Shown here one piece after another: positions 1 to 5,697 of a DNA stretch of 7,053 bases. Source of the DNA: Planctomycetaceae bacterium (GTDB lineage: Bacteria > Planctomycetota > Planctomycetia > Pirellulales > UBA1268); the NCBI GenBank assembly GCA_947453125.1, contig CANGGC010000131.1:1-7053 (forward strand), written 5' to 3'. The notes under the pieces are model-generated. The model did no database searches. It saw only the letters and a list, made by a program, of their open reading frames with translations, and had not been told where the DNA came from. The translations under genes and the position numbers were made by a program. Each line of letters opens with the position of its first letter. Positions within the stretch are counted from its first letter, which is position 1.

Positions 1-36
1 AACCCGTGCCGTCGCGGCCGCTCCCCTCCCCTGCCG

Positions 37-100
37 ATCCAGCCCTGCCTTGCCCCGCCTCGCCCCCAGCTATCCAGCCCCGCCTTCCCTCCCTCGCCCC
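37..100. repeat. Imperfect direct repeat in pyrimidine-rich leader
   Basis: Two copies of a C-rich unit lie about 35 bp apart just upstream of the phosphofructokinase gene. Both begin ATCCAGCCC and continue as TGCCTT (first copy, from 37) or CGCCTT (second copy, from 72), and both run on to a CTCGCCCC-like end. The whole stretch from about 20 to 100 is nearly free of purines on the plus strand. It lies between the window edge and the gene's ribosome binding site, so it is probably untranslated leader or promoter-proximal DNA. A function is not evident; it may be simple slippage of low-complexity sequence. Confidence 0.5.
78..100 (-). other. Putative G-quadruplex motif (minus strand)
   Basis: The plus strand has four C-runs: 78-81, 87-89, 91-93 and 97-100, separated by 5, 1 and 3 bases. 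The minus strand therefore fits the classic pattern of four runs of at least three G with loops of 1-7 bases. The minus strand is the template for the downstream gene, so a folded structure would lie in the path of RNA polymerase rather than in the mRNA. The motif ends one base before the GGAG ribosome binding site. It is seen directly in the sequence; folding in vivo is inference. Confidence 0.4.
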
Positions 101-104
101 GGAG
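101..104 (+). promoter_or_regulatory. Ribosome binding site of the phosphofructokinase gene
   Basis: GGAG sits 6 bases before the ATG at 111. It decides the start: the same frame is open back to an ATG at 6, but that 35-codon extension is low-complexity Pro/Ala/Ser encoded by the C-rich leader, and no comparable site was noted for it. Confidence 0.65.
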
Positions 105-110
105 CTCTCC

Positions 111-1421
111 ATGAGCGAATCGCTCTCCCGTCCGCCGAAGGCCTCCCACCATTTCCGTCGGGTCGCGATCCTCTTTGCCGGCGGGCCGGCGCCCGGTGCC
201 AATGCCGTCATCTCCACTGCCGCGATCTCGTTTCTGCGGAATGACGTCGAGGTGATCGGCATGAAGCACGGCTATTCGTCGCTAGCCGACTTCTCTCCCG
301 ACAAGCCGCTCGTCGAGGGGAAGGACTACGTCCGCATCACGCCCGAGTTCATCAAGCGCAGCCGCTCCAGCCAAGGGATCCTCCTCGGCACCGCGCGCAC
401 CAATCCCGGGCGGTCGGTGTCGTCGCCGGCCCATCTCGAGGATCCGGAGCGGGTCAAGCCGCTCTCGAATGTCGACGCCGGCCTCCGCTCGCTCGGCGTC
501 GAGGCCCTGATCTCGATCGGCGGCGACGACACGCTCAAGACCGCCAACAAGTTCAAGCTCTATCAGGATCGGCTCCCCGCCGGGACGAAGAAGATCCCGG
601 TCGTGCACCTCCCCAAGACGATCGACAACGACTACATGGGGATCGACTTCACGTTCGGTTATTTCACCGCCGTCGACACTCTCGCCGCCGAGATCCGCAA
701 TCTCCTCTACGACGCCGAGGCGGGACGGGCCTACTACCTCTGTGAGACGATGGGCCGCAGCGCCGGCTGGCTCTCCTACGGCGCGGCGATCTCCGGCGAG
801 GCGAGCCTCGTGATCAGCGTCGAGGACATCCACGGGAAGTTCCGTGGCGAGGAGACGGTCACCGCTGCCGACGGCACGACGAGCATCAAGCCGGTGATGA
901 ACGTGGCGGAGGTGGTGAACCGGATCGTGAAGACGATGCGCGTCCGCGAGGAGCAGGAGGGGAAGCCCTACGGCGTGATCGTCCTCGCCGAGGGGCTCGC
1001 CGAATATCTCCCCCAGAGCCAGCTTGCGGGCATTCCCCGTGACGACCATGGCCACATCTCGATCACCCACGTCCAGCTCGGGCGGATGTTCTCCAAGCTC
1101 GTCGCCGACGAATACAAAAAGCAGACCGGCAAGTCACGGAAGGTGGTGGGGCTGCAGCTCGGCTACGAAGCCCGCTGCGCCGCGCCGCACGCTTTCGACA
1201 TCATGCTCGGGAGCCAGCTTGGCGTCGGTGCCTACCGGGCGCTCGCCGAACGTGGGCTCAACGGCGTGATGGTGAGCGTGTCGGGGCAGCTCGACCTCAA
1301 CTACGTCCCCTTCGAGGAGCTCGTCGACCCGAACACGCTCGTGACGGTTGTCCGCTACGTCGAACGCAACAGCGACTTCCACCGCCTCGCCCGATTCCTC
1401 GAGACGTTCGTCAACGACTGA
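111..1421 (+). CDS. 6-phosphofructokinase, predicted pyrophosphate-dependent
   Basis: The gene encodes a 436-residue cytoplasmic protein of the phosphofructokinase A superfamily, which phosphorylates fructose 6-phosphate to the 1,6-bisphosphate. Visible landmarks are a nucleotide/PPi-binding loop GGPAPGAN at 24-31, GGDDT at 137-141, the catalytic PKTIDND at 168-174 (Asp172 as the likely base), the sugar-phosphate-binding MGRSAG at 214-219, and AEGL at 293-296. E. coli PfkA has GGDGS and PGTIDND. Here the glycine after the first Asp is Asp140, and the second diagnostic glycine is Lys169. In this family those two changes mark use of pyrophosphate instead of ATP, which makes the reaction reversible. 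The length exceeds the roughly 320 residues of classical bacterial ATP enzymes and suits the longer PPi-type class. The start at 111 is chosen from the GGAG site and the loss of low-complexity sequence. The gene is monocistronic in view and ends 18 bp from convergent hisB. Phosphoryl donor is inferred from residues, not proven. Confidence 0.92.
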   Translation: MSESLSRPPKASHHFRRVAILFAGGPAPGANAVISTAAISFLRNDVEVIGMKHGYSSLADFSPDKPLVEGKDYVRITPEFIKRSRSSQGILLGTARTNPGRSVSSPAHLEDPERVKPLSNVDAGLRSLGVEALISIGGDDTLKTANKFKLYQDRLPAGTKKIPVVHLPKTIDNDYMGIDFTFGYFTAVDTLAAEIRNLLYDAEAGRAYYLCETMGRSAGWLSYGAAISGEASLVISVEDIHGKFRGEETVTAADGTTSIKPVMNVAEVVNRIVKTMRVREEQEGKPYGVIVLAEGLAEYLPQSQLAGIPRDDHGHISITHVQLGRMFSKLVADEYKKQTGKSRKVVGLQLGYEARCAAPHAFDIMLGSQLGVGAYRALAERGLNGVMVSVSGQLDLNYVPFEELVDPNTLVTVVRYVERNSDFHRLARFLETFVND

Positions 1422-1433
1422 ACGGGACGTTCA
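1419..1433. terminator. Short hairpin between convergent genes, possible bidirectional terminator
   Basis: TGAACG and CGTTCA form a perfect 6-bp stem around a GGA loop. The stem starts at the phosphofructokinase stop codon and lies within the 18-bp gap to the hisB stop plus its edges. There is no T-tract on either strand, so an intrinsic terminator in the E. coli sense is weakly supported. The position between two convergent genes is the main argument for it. Confidence 0.25.
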
Positions 1434-1439
1434 CCCCGC

Positions 1440-2033
1440 TCAGACCGTCAGCGAACCCTTCGTACTCGGGATCCCCGGTTGCCGGGGGTCGCTCTCCACA
1501 GCCATCCGGATCGCCCGGGCAGCGGCCTTGAAGACCGCTTCGGCGATGTGGTGGGCGTTGTGGCCGTGGTGGAGGACGGCATGGACGTTCGCCCCGGCCG
1601 CGGATGCGAAGCCCTCCCAGAACACTTCGACGAGCTGGGTGTCGAAGGTGCCGATCGACGGCACCGGAAACGGGACGTGAAAGACCGTCGCCGCCCGACC
1701 GCCGAGGTCGACGGCGACCGTGGCGAGGGTCTCGTCCATCGGCAGCGTGAAGTGGCCGTAGCGGCGGATCCCGCGGCGCTCGCCGAGCGCCTCGCGCACC
1801 GCCTGACCGAGGGCCCGCCCCACGTCCTCGACGGTGTGGTGGCCGTCGACATGGAGATCTCCCTCGCAGCGGATCGTGAGGTCGAGAAGCGAGTGCCCGG
1901 CGAGGAGCGTGAGCATGTGGTCGAAGAACCCCAGGCCGGTGGCAATGTCGGCCCGGCCGGTGCCATCGAGGCCCACGGTAAGAACGATCGAGGTCTCGGT
2001 GGTGCGACGCGTGACGGTGGCGGTGCGGTGCAT
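1440..2033 (-). CDS. hisB: Imidazoleglycerol-phosphate dehydratase
   Basis: The gene encodes a 197-residue monofunctional enzyme that dehydrates imidazole-glycerol phosphate to imidazole-acetol phosphate in histidine synthesis. It carries FFDHML (36-41), the metal-binding DGHHTVED (63-70), the second metal-binding repeat HNAHHIAE (158-165), and the usual C-terminal end PSTKGSLTV. The two His-rich repeats are the Mn-binding halves of this family. Length matches the single-domain form, without the N-terminal histidinol-phosphatase domain found in E. coli HisB. The ATG at 2033 is chosen because family similarity begins there; the frame is open further upstream, but that part reads as out-of-frame hisC sequence. 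No clear Shine-Dalgarno site precedes it. It lies 37 bases downstream of the hisC stop and is probably co-transcribed with it, so the substrate-consuming and product-consuming steps are encoded together. The 3' end faces the phosphofructokinase gene. Confidence 0.96.
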   Translation of the reverse strand: MHRTATVTRRTTETSIVLTVGLDGTGRADIATGLGFFDHMLTLLAGHSLLDLTIRCEGDLHVDGHHTVEDVGRALGQAVREALGERRGIRRYGHFTLPMDETLATVAVDLGGRAATVFHVPFPVPSIGTFDTQLVEVFWEGFASAAGANVHAVLHHGHNAHHIAEAVFKAAARAIRMAVESDPRQPGIPSTKGSLTV

Positions 2034-2070
2034 GGCTCGGGTGCGTAGAGAAAGGGCGTGGAGGGGGCGA

Positions 2071-3180
2071 TCAGGCCTGGGCGAGGATTCCACCGAGGGT
2101 GGTGAGGAAGGCGTCGATCTCGGCGTCGGTGCCGACGGTGATCCGCAGGCCGTCACCCCAGCCGGCATAGTGCATGAACCGGACGAGGATCCGGTTGGCC
2201 TTGAGCGCTTCGTAGATCGGGCGGTGCGGTCGCGTCGGGTGGGTGCACCAGACAAAGTTCGCCTGGCTCTCCTGAACCCGGAATCCGAGGTCGGCAAGCG
2301 CCTGGGTGAGCCGGGCCCGGGTGGCAAGGATCGTGGCCCGGTTGGTGCGGAGCCAGTCACGGTCGCCGATCGCCGCAGTGGCCGCCGCGATCGAGAGCGC
2401 GTCGCAGTTGTAGGAATCCTTGACCTTCTCGAGCTGGCGAATGACGGAGGGCTGTGCCACCGCGAACCCGAACCGCAGCCCGGCCAGCGCGTACGACTTG
2501 CTGAAGCTGCGGGTGACGATCACCCGGTCGCTTCCGCGGACGAGGTCGAGGCAGTTGGCATCGGCAAAATCGCCGTAGGCCTCGTCGACGACGAGCGCAC
2601 AGGGGAGGCGGGCGGCGAGCGCCGCGACCGCGTCAGGGGGAATGAGCGTGCCCGAGGGGCTGTTGGGATTGGCGATGATCGCCAGACGCACCGGATCCCC
2701 GGCGGCGGTGGTGGGGGTGCAGAACTCGGAGCCGAGCGACCAGTCTCGCTCGTACGGGATCTCCTCGCAGAAGACGCCCTGGATGCCGGCGAGCGTGCGA
2801 TAGAGGATATAGCTCGGCGTCGGCACCCGCAGGGCCCCGCCCATCCCGACGAAGGTACGGACGAGGATCGTAAGGAGATCGTCGCTGCCGTTGCCGCAGA
2901 GGATCCAGTCGGGGTCGACTCCGAAGACTTCGGCTGCTTTTTCACGAAACCGGGTGGCCACAGGGTCTGGATACTTGGCGAGGGTCCTCCCGGCGAGAAG
3001 GGCCGTCACGGCGCCGGCCACCTCCGGCGAGGGAGCGTAGGGATTTTCGTTCGTGTTGAGCTTGATCCACTCCCCTCCCTGCGGCTGCTCCCCCGGCACG
3101 TAACCGGCCAGGGCGGCGATCTCCGGGCGGACGAGGGCCGCAGCGCGATCGGCGGCGGCGGAATTGTGTGACGGTGTCAT
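2071..3180 (-). CDS. hisC: Histidinol-phosphate aminotransferase
   Basis: The gene encodes a 369-residue fold-type I PLP aminotransferase. It transfers an amino group from glutamate to imidazole-acetol phosphate, giving histidinol phosphate, the step after HisB. Motifs seen are LNTNENPY (41-48), GNGSDD in the cofactor phosphate region (96-101), NPNSPSGT (171-178), DEAY with the ring-contacting Asp (199-202), the Schiff-base lysine K228 in SFSKSYALAGLRFG (225-238), and RITVGT with the carboxylate-binding Arg (346-351). Length is normal for HisC. The ATG at 3180 is preceded by GAGG at 3193-3196, 12 bases away, a loose but usable ribosome binding site. It is the first visible gene of a hisC-hisB unit and diverges from the YdcZ-like gene. 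Other class-I/II aminotransferases share the fold, but NENPY, the length and the hisB neighbour favour HisC. Confidence 0.95.
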   Translation of the reverse strand: MTPSHNSAAADRAAALVRPEIAALAGYVPGEQPQGGEWIKLNTNENPYAPSPEVAGAVTALLAGRTLAKYPDPVATRFREKAAEVFGVDPDWILCGNGSDDLLTILVRTFVGMGGALRVPTPSYILYRTLAGIQGVFCEEIPYERDWSLGSEFCTPTTAAGDPVRLAIIANPNSPSGTLIPPDAVAALAARLPCALVVDEAYGDFADANCLDLVRGSDRVIVTRSFSKSYALAGLRFGFAVAQPSVIRQLEKVKDSYNCDALSIAAATAAIGDRDWLRTNRATILATRARLTQALADLGFRVQESQANFVWCTHPTRPHRPIYEALKANRILVRFMHYAGWGDGLRITVGTDAEIDAFLTTLGGILAQA

Positions 3181-3272
3181 GGGAGAAGTCTACCTCACCC
3201 CACGGGGCGCCCTCACGGGCAACCTGCCCCGCAGAATCGACACGATCGGCACGGGCCCACCCGCTGGTCGGA

Positions 3273-3300
3273 TCGACAGGGGGGGGACGGGCGGCATACT
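3273..3300 (+). promoter_or_regulatory. Possible sigma70-type promoter for the YdcZ-like gene
   Basis: TCGACA at 3273-3278 (five of six matches to TTGACA) and CATACT at 3295-3300 (four of six to TATAAT) are separated by 16 bp. The spacer includes a run of eight G at 3279-3286. A start near 3307 would give a leader of about 50 bases. It is the most AT-rich hexamer pair noticed in the 175-bp divergent region. No equally good pair was found for hisC on the other strand. Support is by consensus matching only. Confidence 0.35.
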
Positions 3301-3344
3301 GTCGGCGGCCCAGGCAGCGTTTGCCGTGGCAAGAGTCTCGAAGC

Positions 3345-3348
3345 GGAG
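3345..3348 (+). promoter_or_regulatory. Ribosome binding site of the YdcZ-like gene
   Basis: GGAG lies 7 bases before the GTG at 3356. It supports the GTG over upstream in-frame starts. The ATG at 3164 would overlap the hisC start region and add 64 residues that resemble no transporter sequence. Confidence 0.6.
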
Positions 3349-3355
3349 CGACAAC

Positions 3356-3799
3356 GTGGACATCGTTTGGATCGTGCTGGCCGCCGGTGCCGGGGCCTGC
3401 TTCGCCGTTCAGGCCTCAGCGAATGCGTCGCTCCGGTCTCATCTCCACAGCCCGCTCTGGGCGGCCTTCTTCTCGATCTGCGGGACGATTCTCACCGCAG
3501 CAACCGTGATGCTCATCCTCCGCCCCACGCCCCCGGAGGCGGTGGCGGCCCGGGGGGCCCCGTGGTGGAACTGGATCGGCGGGCCGATGGGAGCGCTCAT
3601 CGTCCTCTCCGGAGCGGCACTGGCGCCCCGGCTCGGGGCCGCGGCCTTCATCGCGGCGGTCGTCGGGGGACAGCTCGCCTGTTCGCTCATCCTCGATCAC
3701 TTCGGGCTGATGGACCTGCCGCGGCAGGCAGTGACCCCGGGGAGGCTCCTCGGCGTGCTGCTGGTGTTTGCCGGCGTCGTCCTCGTGAAGTTTCACTGA
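3356..3799 (+). CDS. YdcZ/DUF606-type DMT-superfamily membrane protein
   Basis: The gene encodes a 147-residue, very hydrophobic inner-membrane protein with about five membrane segments (roughly residues 3-22, 34-55, 73-90, 93-115 and 129-146). The pattern QASANASLRSHLHSPLWAA near the start, WNWIGGPMGA at 71-80, APRLGAAAF at 90-98, GGQLACSLILDHFGL at 104-118, and the closing GRLLGVLLVFAGVVLV match the YdcZ/DUF606 family of the drug/metabolite transporter superfamily. Length fits the one-domain form, which would have to act as a dimer. Substrate is unknown for this family as a whole. The GTG start is chosen from the GGAG site 7 bases upstream and because the first membrane segment begins immediately. 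A second GTG at 3326 is possible but has no good ribosome binding site. The gene stands alone, divergent from hisC and 35 bp from the convergent exporter operon, so context gives no clue to cargo. Confidence 0.85.
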   Translation: MDIVWIVLAAGAGACFAVQASANASLRSHLHSPLWAAFFSICGTILTAATVMLILRPTPPEAVAARGAPWWNWIGGPMGALIVLSGAALAPRLGAAAFIAAVVGGQLACSLILDHFGLMDLPRQAVTPGRLLGVLLVFAGVVLVKFH

Positions 3800-3834
3800 A
3801 CCCTGTGCCCGGCAGCCGACGCCTCTCCCGGCGG

Positions 3835-4914
3835 CTACCTCGCGGCTGCGTCGATCTGGACATCGAGCTGCTGACCGACGAACAGGCTGCGGCCTGGCGT
3901 GCCGTCGGAGGGCGTCCCCACGTCCGTGTCGTCGACGATCTCGAAGAGCACCTGGAGGACGCGCGTGTCGACCCGCTCGGCGCTGTCGCCGCTGAGATTC
4001 TGCTTTGGCGCGACCGTGGGCACGGCGCGGAGGAACGCCAGACGGACCGGATGCTCGCCGTCGCCGCGGGGATACCCAAGCGCCGGCGCTCCGGGAATGA
4101 AGCGCGGGAGATCGTGCTCGTCGATGCTCACCCGGACATGGAGCCGGCTCGTGTCTCCAAGCACGACCAGCGGCTTGCCCGGCGGCGTGCCGACGAACTC
4201 GCCCGGGCGGACGTCGACCTGGAGGACCGTTCCCGCCACCGGCGCCCGGACGACGAACCTCTCGACTTCCACCCGGGCCAGATCGACCCCCGCGCGGGCC
4301 TGCTCGACGGCGGCCGCGGCGATCGCCACGTCGCGCTCCCAAGCCCCGGAGCGAAGTCTGGCATCCTCGGCCTGGGCCTCCTCGAACGCGGCCTGCGCGG
4401 TGTCGAAGGCCTTCCGTCGCTGGATCACTTCCTGTTCGGTAACGACCTTCTGGCGATGGAGATCCTCGGCGCGGGCGAGCTGATCGCGCTGCGTCTCGGC
4501 AGCAGCCTGCGCTCCGCGGACCCGCGCGGCGCTCGGCGGCAGGTCCTCGGGCCTGGGCAAGCCACGGAGCTTGGCGAGATCCTGCCCGGCGGCCGTCAGG
4601 GCGGCTTGGCGAACCTCGAGCTCCGCCCGCTTCCAGCGGTCCTCGAGCCGGAGCACGACATCGCCCGCCGCGACGACTTGCCCCTCGCGGACGGCCACCT
4701 CGGCGACGATCCCCGGCACCTCGGCGCAGAGATGGATGCTCTCCGAGCGGGGCTCGACGACACCGGCTCCGGCCACCGTGCCGGAAAACTGCCGGCGCAC
4801 GGGGGCGACCGGGGGGAATTGCTCCGGGGGCACCTCATGCGTGTTGGCGAGGTGCCAGAGGAGCGTGCCGAAGCCGAGCACGCCGAGCAACGGGAGGACG
4901 AGGGTGCGGATCAT
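3835..4914 (-). CDS. HlyD/DevB-like periplasmic membrane fusion protein
   Basis: The gene encodes a 359-residue adaptor that links an inner-membrane ABC exporter to an outer-membrane channel. An N-terminal hydrophobic anchor or uncleaved signal spans about 4-22. A first lipoyl half follows at about 45-93, then a long Ala/Glu/Arg-rich helical hairpin (about 93-220), the second lipoyl half VRAPVAGTVLQVDVRPGEFV (222-241), and a beta-barrel/membrane-proximal region to the end. In the hairpin, R148-x3-L152-x6-T159 fits the RLS/RLT motif that contacts the tip of TolC-family channels, with Thr in place of Ser. Charged residues DEHD at 265-268 lie in the barrel. The gene begins 27 bases after the ATPase stop and is the last of the visible operon; no clear ribosome binding site was seen, so it may depend on coupling. 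The partner genes identify the complex as DevBCA/MacAB-like. Cargo is unknown, and no TolC gene is in view. Confidence 0.9.
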   Translation of the reverse strand: MIRTLVLPLLGVLGFGTLLWHLANTHEVPPEQFPPVAPVRRQFSGTVAGAGVVEPRSESIHLCAEVPGIVAEVAVREGQVVAAGDVVLRLEDRWKRAELEVRQAALTAAGQDLAKLRGLPRPEDLPPSAARVRGAQAAAETQRDQLARAEDLHRQKVVTEQEVIQRRKAFDTAQAAFEEAQAEDARLRSGAWERDVAIAAAAVEQARAGVDLARVEVERFVVRAPVAGTVLQVDVRPGEFVGTPPGKPLVVLGDTSRLHVRVSIDEHDLPRFIPGAPALGYPRGDGEHPVRLAFLRAVPTVAPKQNLSGDSAERVDTRVLQVLFEIVDDTDVGTPSDGTPGRSLFVGQQLDVQIDAAAR

Positions 4915-4941
4915 GACTTGGGCCGTGGACTCGGTGGGTGA

Positions 4942-5697
4942 TCAGGAATGGGACTGGGGAATGGTGTCGAGGACGATCCGACCATCGGCCATCTCGAGGA
5001 GGCGGTCGCCGAATTGGAGAACGCGGGAATCGTGGGTGACCACGATCACGGTCCTCTCCGGATGGACCGCGACCGACTTGAGGAGCTCCATCACCGTCTG
5101 GCCCGAACTCGAGTCGAGGGCGGCGGTCGGCTCATCGCAGACGAGGAGTCGGGGCTCGTGGACAAGGGCCCGGGCGATCGCCACCCGCTGCTGCTGGCCC
5201 CCCGAGAGCTGGTTCGGAAAGGCCTTCAATCGACTCCCTAGGCCGACGGCATCGAGGACGCCCGCGGCCTGTTCGATGGCCCGCTTCCGCGGCTGCCGCG
5301 CCACGAGGAGCGGCACGGCGACGTTCTCGGCCGCCGTTAGGGAGGGGAGAAGGTTGTACTGCTGAAACACGAAGCCAACGTTGCGGGCCCGGAAGTCGAC
5401 GCGCCGGTTGCCGCGGAGTTGGGATTGGGGTGTGCCGAACAGGGTGACGTCGCCCGCGGTGGGGTCGAGGAGGCCGGCGATGATTGAGATCAGCGTCGTC
5501 TTGCCGCAGCCACTCGGGCCGACGAGGAGCGTCAGGGCCCCGCACCCGATGTCGACGTCGATGCCGTGGAGCACGCGCGTCCGCGTCTCGCCGCTGCCGA
5601 ACTCCTTCTCGATCCCACGGCAGGCCACGCCCACGGCCGGCCGTGGGGCCGGGGGATCGGGCACAGGGGTGTTGAGGGCTGTGGACACGACGATCAT
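4942..5697 (-). CDS. ABC exporter ATPase, DevA/LolD/MacB-type
   Basis: The gene encodes a 251-residue ATP-binding subunit that powers the exporter from the cytoplasmic face. All catalytic motifs are intact: Walker A GPSGCGKT (60-67), Q-loop at Q112, signature LSGGQQQR (164-171), Walker B LLVCDEPTAALD with Glu189 (184-195), and switch His222. The LSGGQQQRVAIARAL and DEPTAALD context is typical of the group that pairs with FtsX-fold permeases (LolD, MacB, FtsE, DevA). The roughly 20-residue Pro-rich N-terminal stretch before the domain is not conserved in such proteins. The ATG at 5697 forms an ATGA overlap with the permease stop at 5694, which implies translational coupling. The stop lies 27 bases before the fusion-protein start. 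Single-domain, so it works as a dimer with the separate permease. Confidence 0.93.
   Translation of the reverse strand: MIVVSTALNTPVPDPPAPRPAVGVACRGIEKEFGSGETRTRVLHGIDVDIGCGALTLLVGPSGCGKTTLISIIAGLLDPTAGDVTLFGTPQSQLRGNRRVDFRARNVGFVFQQYNLLPSLTAAENVAVPLLVARQPRKRAIEQAAGVLDAVGLGSRLKAFPNQLSGGQQQRVAIARALVHEPRLLVCDEPTAALDSSSGQTVMELLKSVAVHPERTVIVVTHDSRVLQFGDRLLEMADGRIVLDTIPQSHS

Noticed and set aside
6..110. N-terminal extension of the phosphofructokinase frame from an ATG at 6
   Set aside because: The 35 added residues are Pro/Ala/Ser low complexity encoded by the C-rich leader, while the ATG at 111 has a GGAG site 6 bases upstream and is followed closely by the family's first conserved segment.
282..1070. 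Minus-strand open frame opposite the phosphofructokinase
   Set aside because: It is antisense to an intact enzyme gene, is composed mostly of Arg, Ala, Val, Asp and Glu in mirror-like patterns, and shows no conserved motif.
2034..2360. Upstream extension of the hisB frame into hisC
   Set aside because: The added 109 residues are Arg/Pro/Ser-rich out-of-frame hisC sequence. HisB homology starts at the ATG at 2033, and the resulting 197 residues are the normal length.
1834..3171. Long plus-strand open frame opposite hisB and hisC
   Set aside because: It covers two confidently identified genes on the minus strand, has no recognisable domain, and reflects stop-codon depletion in high-GC DNA.
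3164..3355. Upstream extension of the YdcZ-like gene to an ATG at 3164
   Set aside because: It would overlap the hisC start region on the opposite strand, swallow the likely promoter and ribosome binding site, and add a soluble Gly/Arg/Pro-rich segment foreign to the family.
3812..3849. Inverted repeat GCAGCCG / CGGCTGC at the YdcZ-like/exporter convergence
   Set aside because: The 7-bp stem has a 24-base loop, no T-tract, and half of it lies inside the fusion-protein coding end, so a terminator call is not supported beyond chance in such GC-rich DNA.
3367..4941. Long plus-strand open frame opposite the fusion-protein gene
   Set aside because: It overlaps the YdcZ-like gene in another frame and is antisense to a clear HlyD-family gene. 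Its protein is Arg/Gly/Pro/Asp-rich without recognisable motifs, as expected from high-GC codon use on the other strand.
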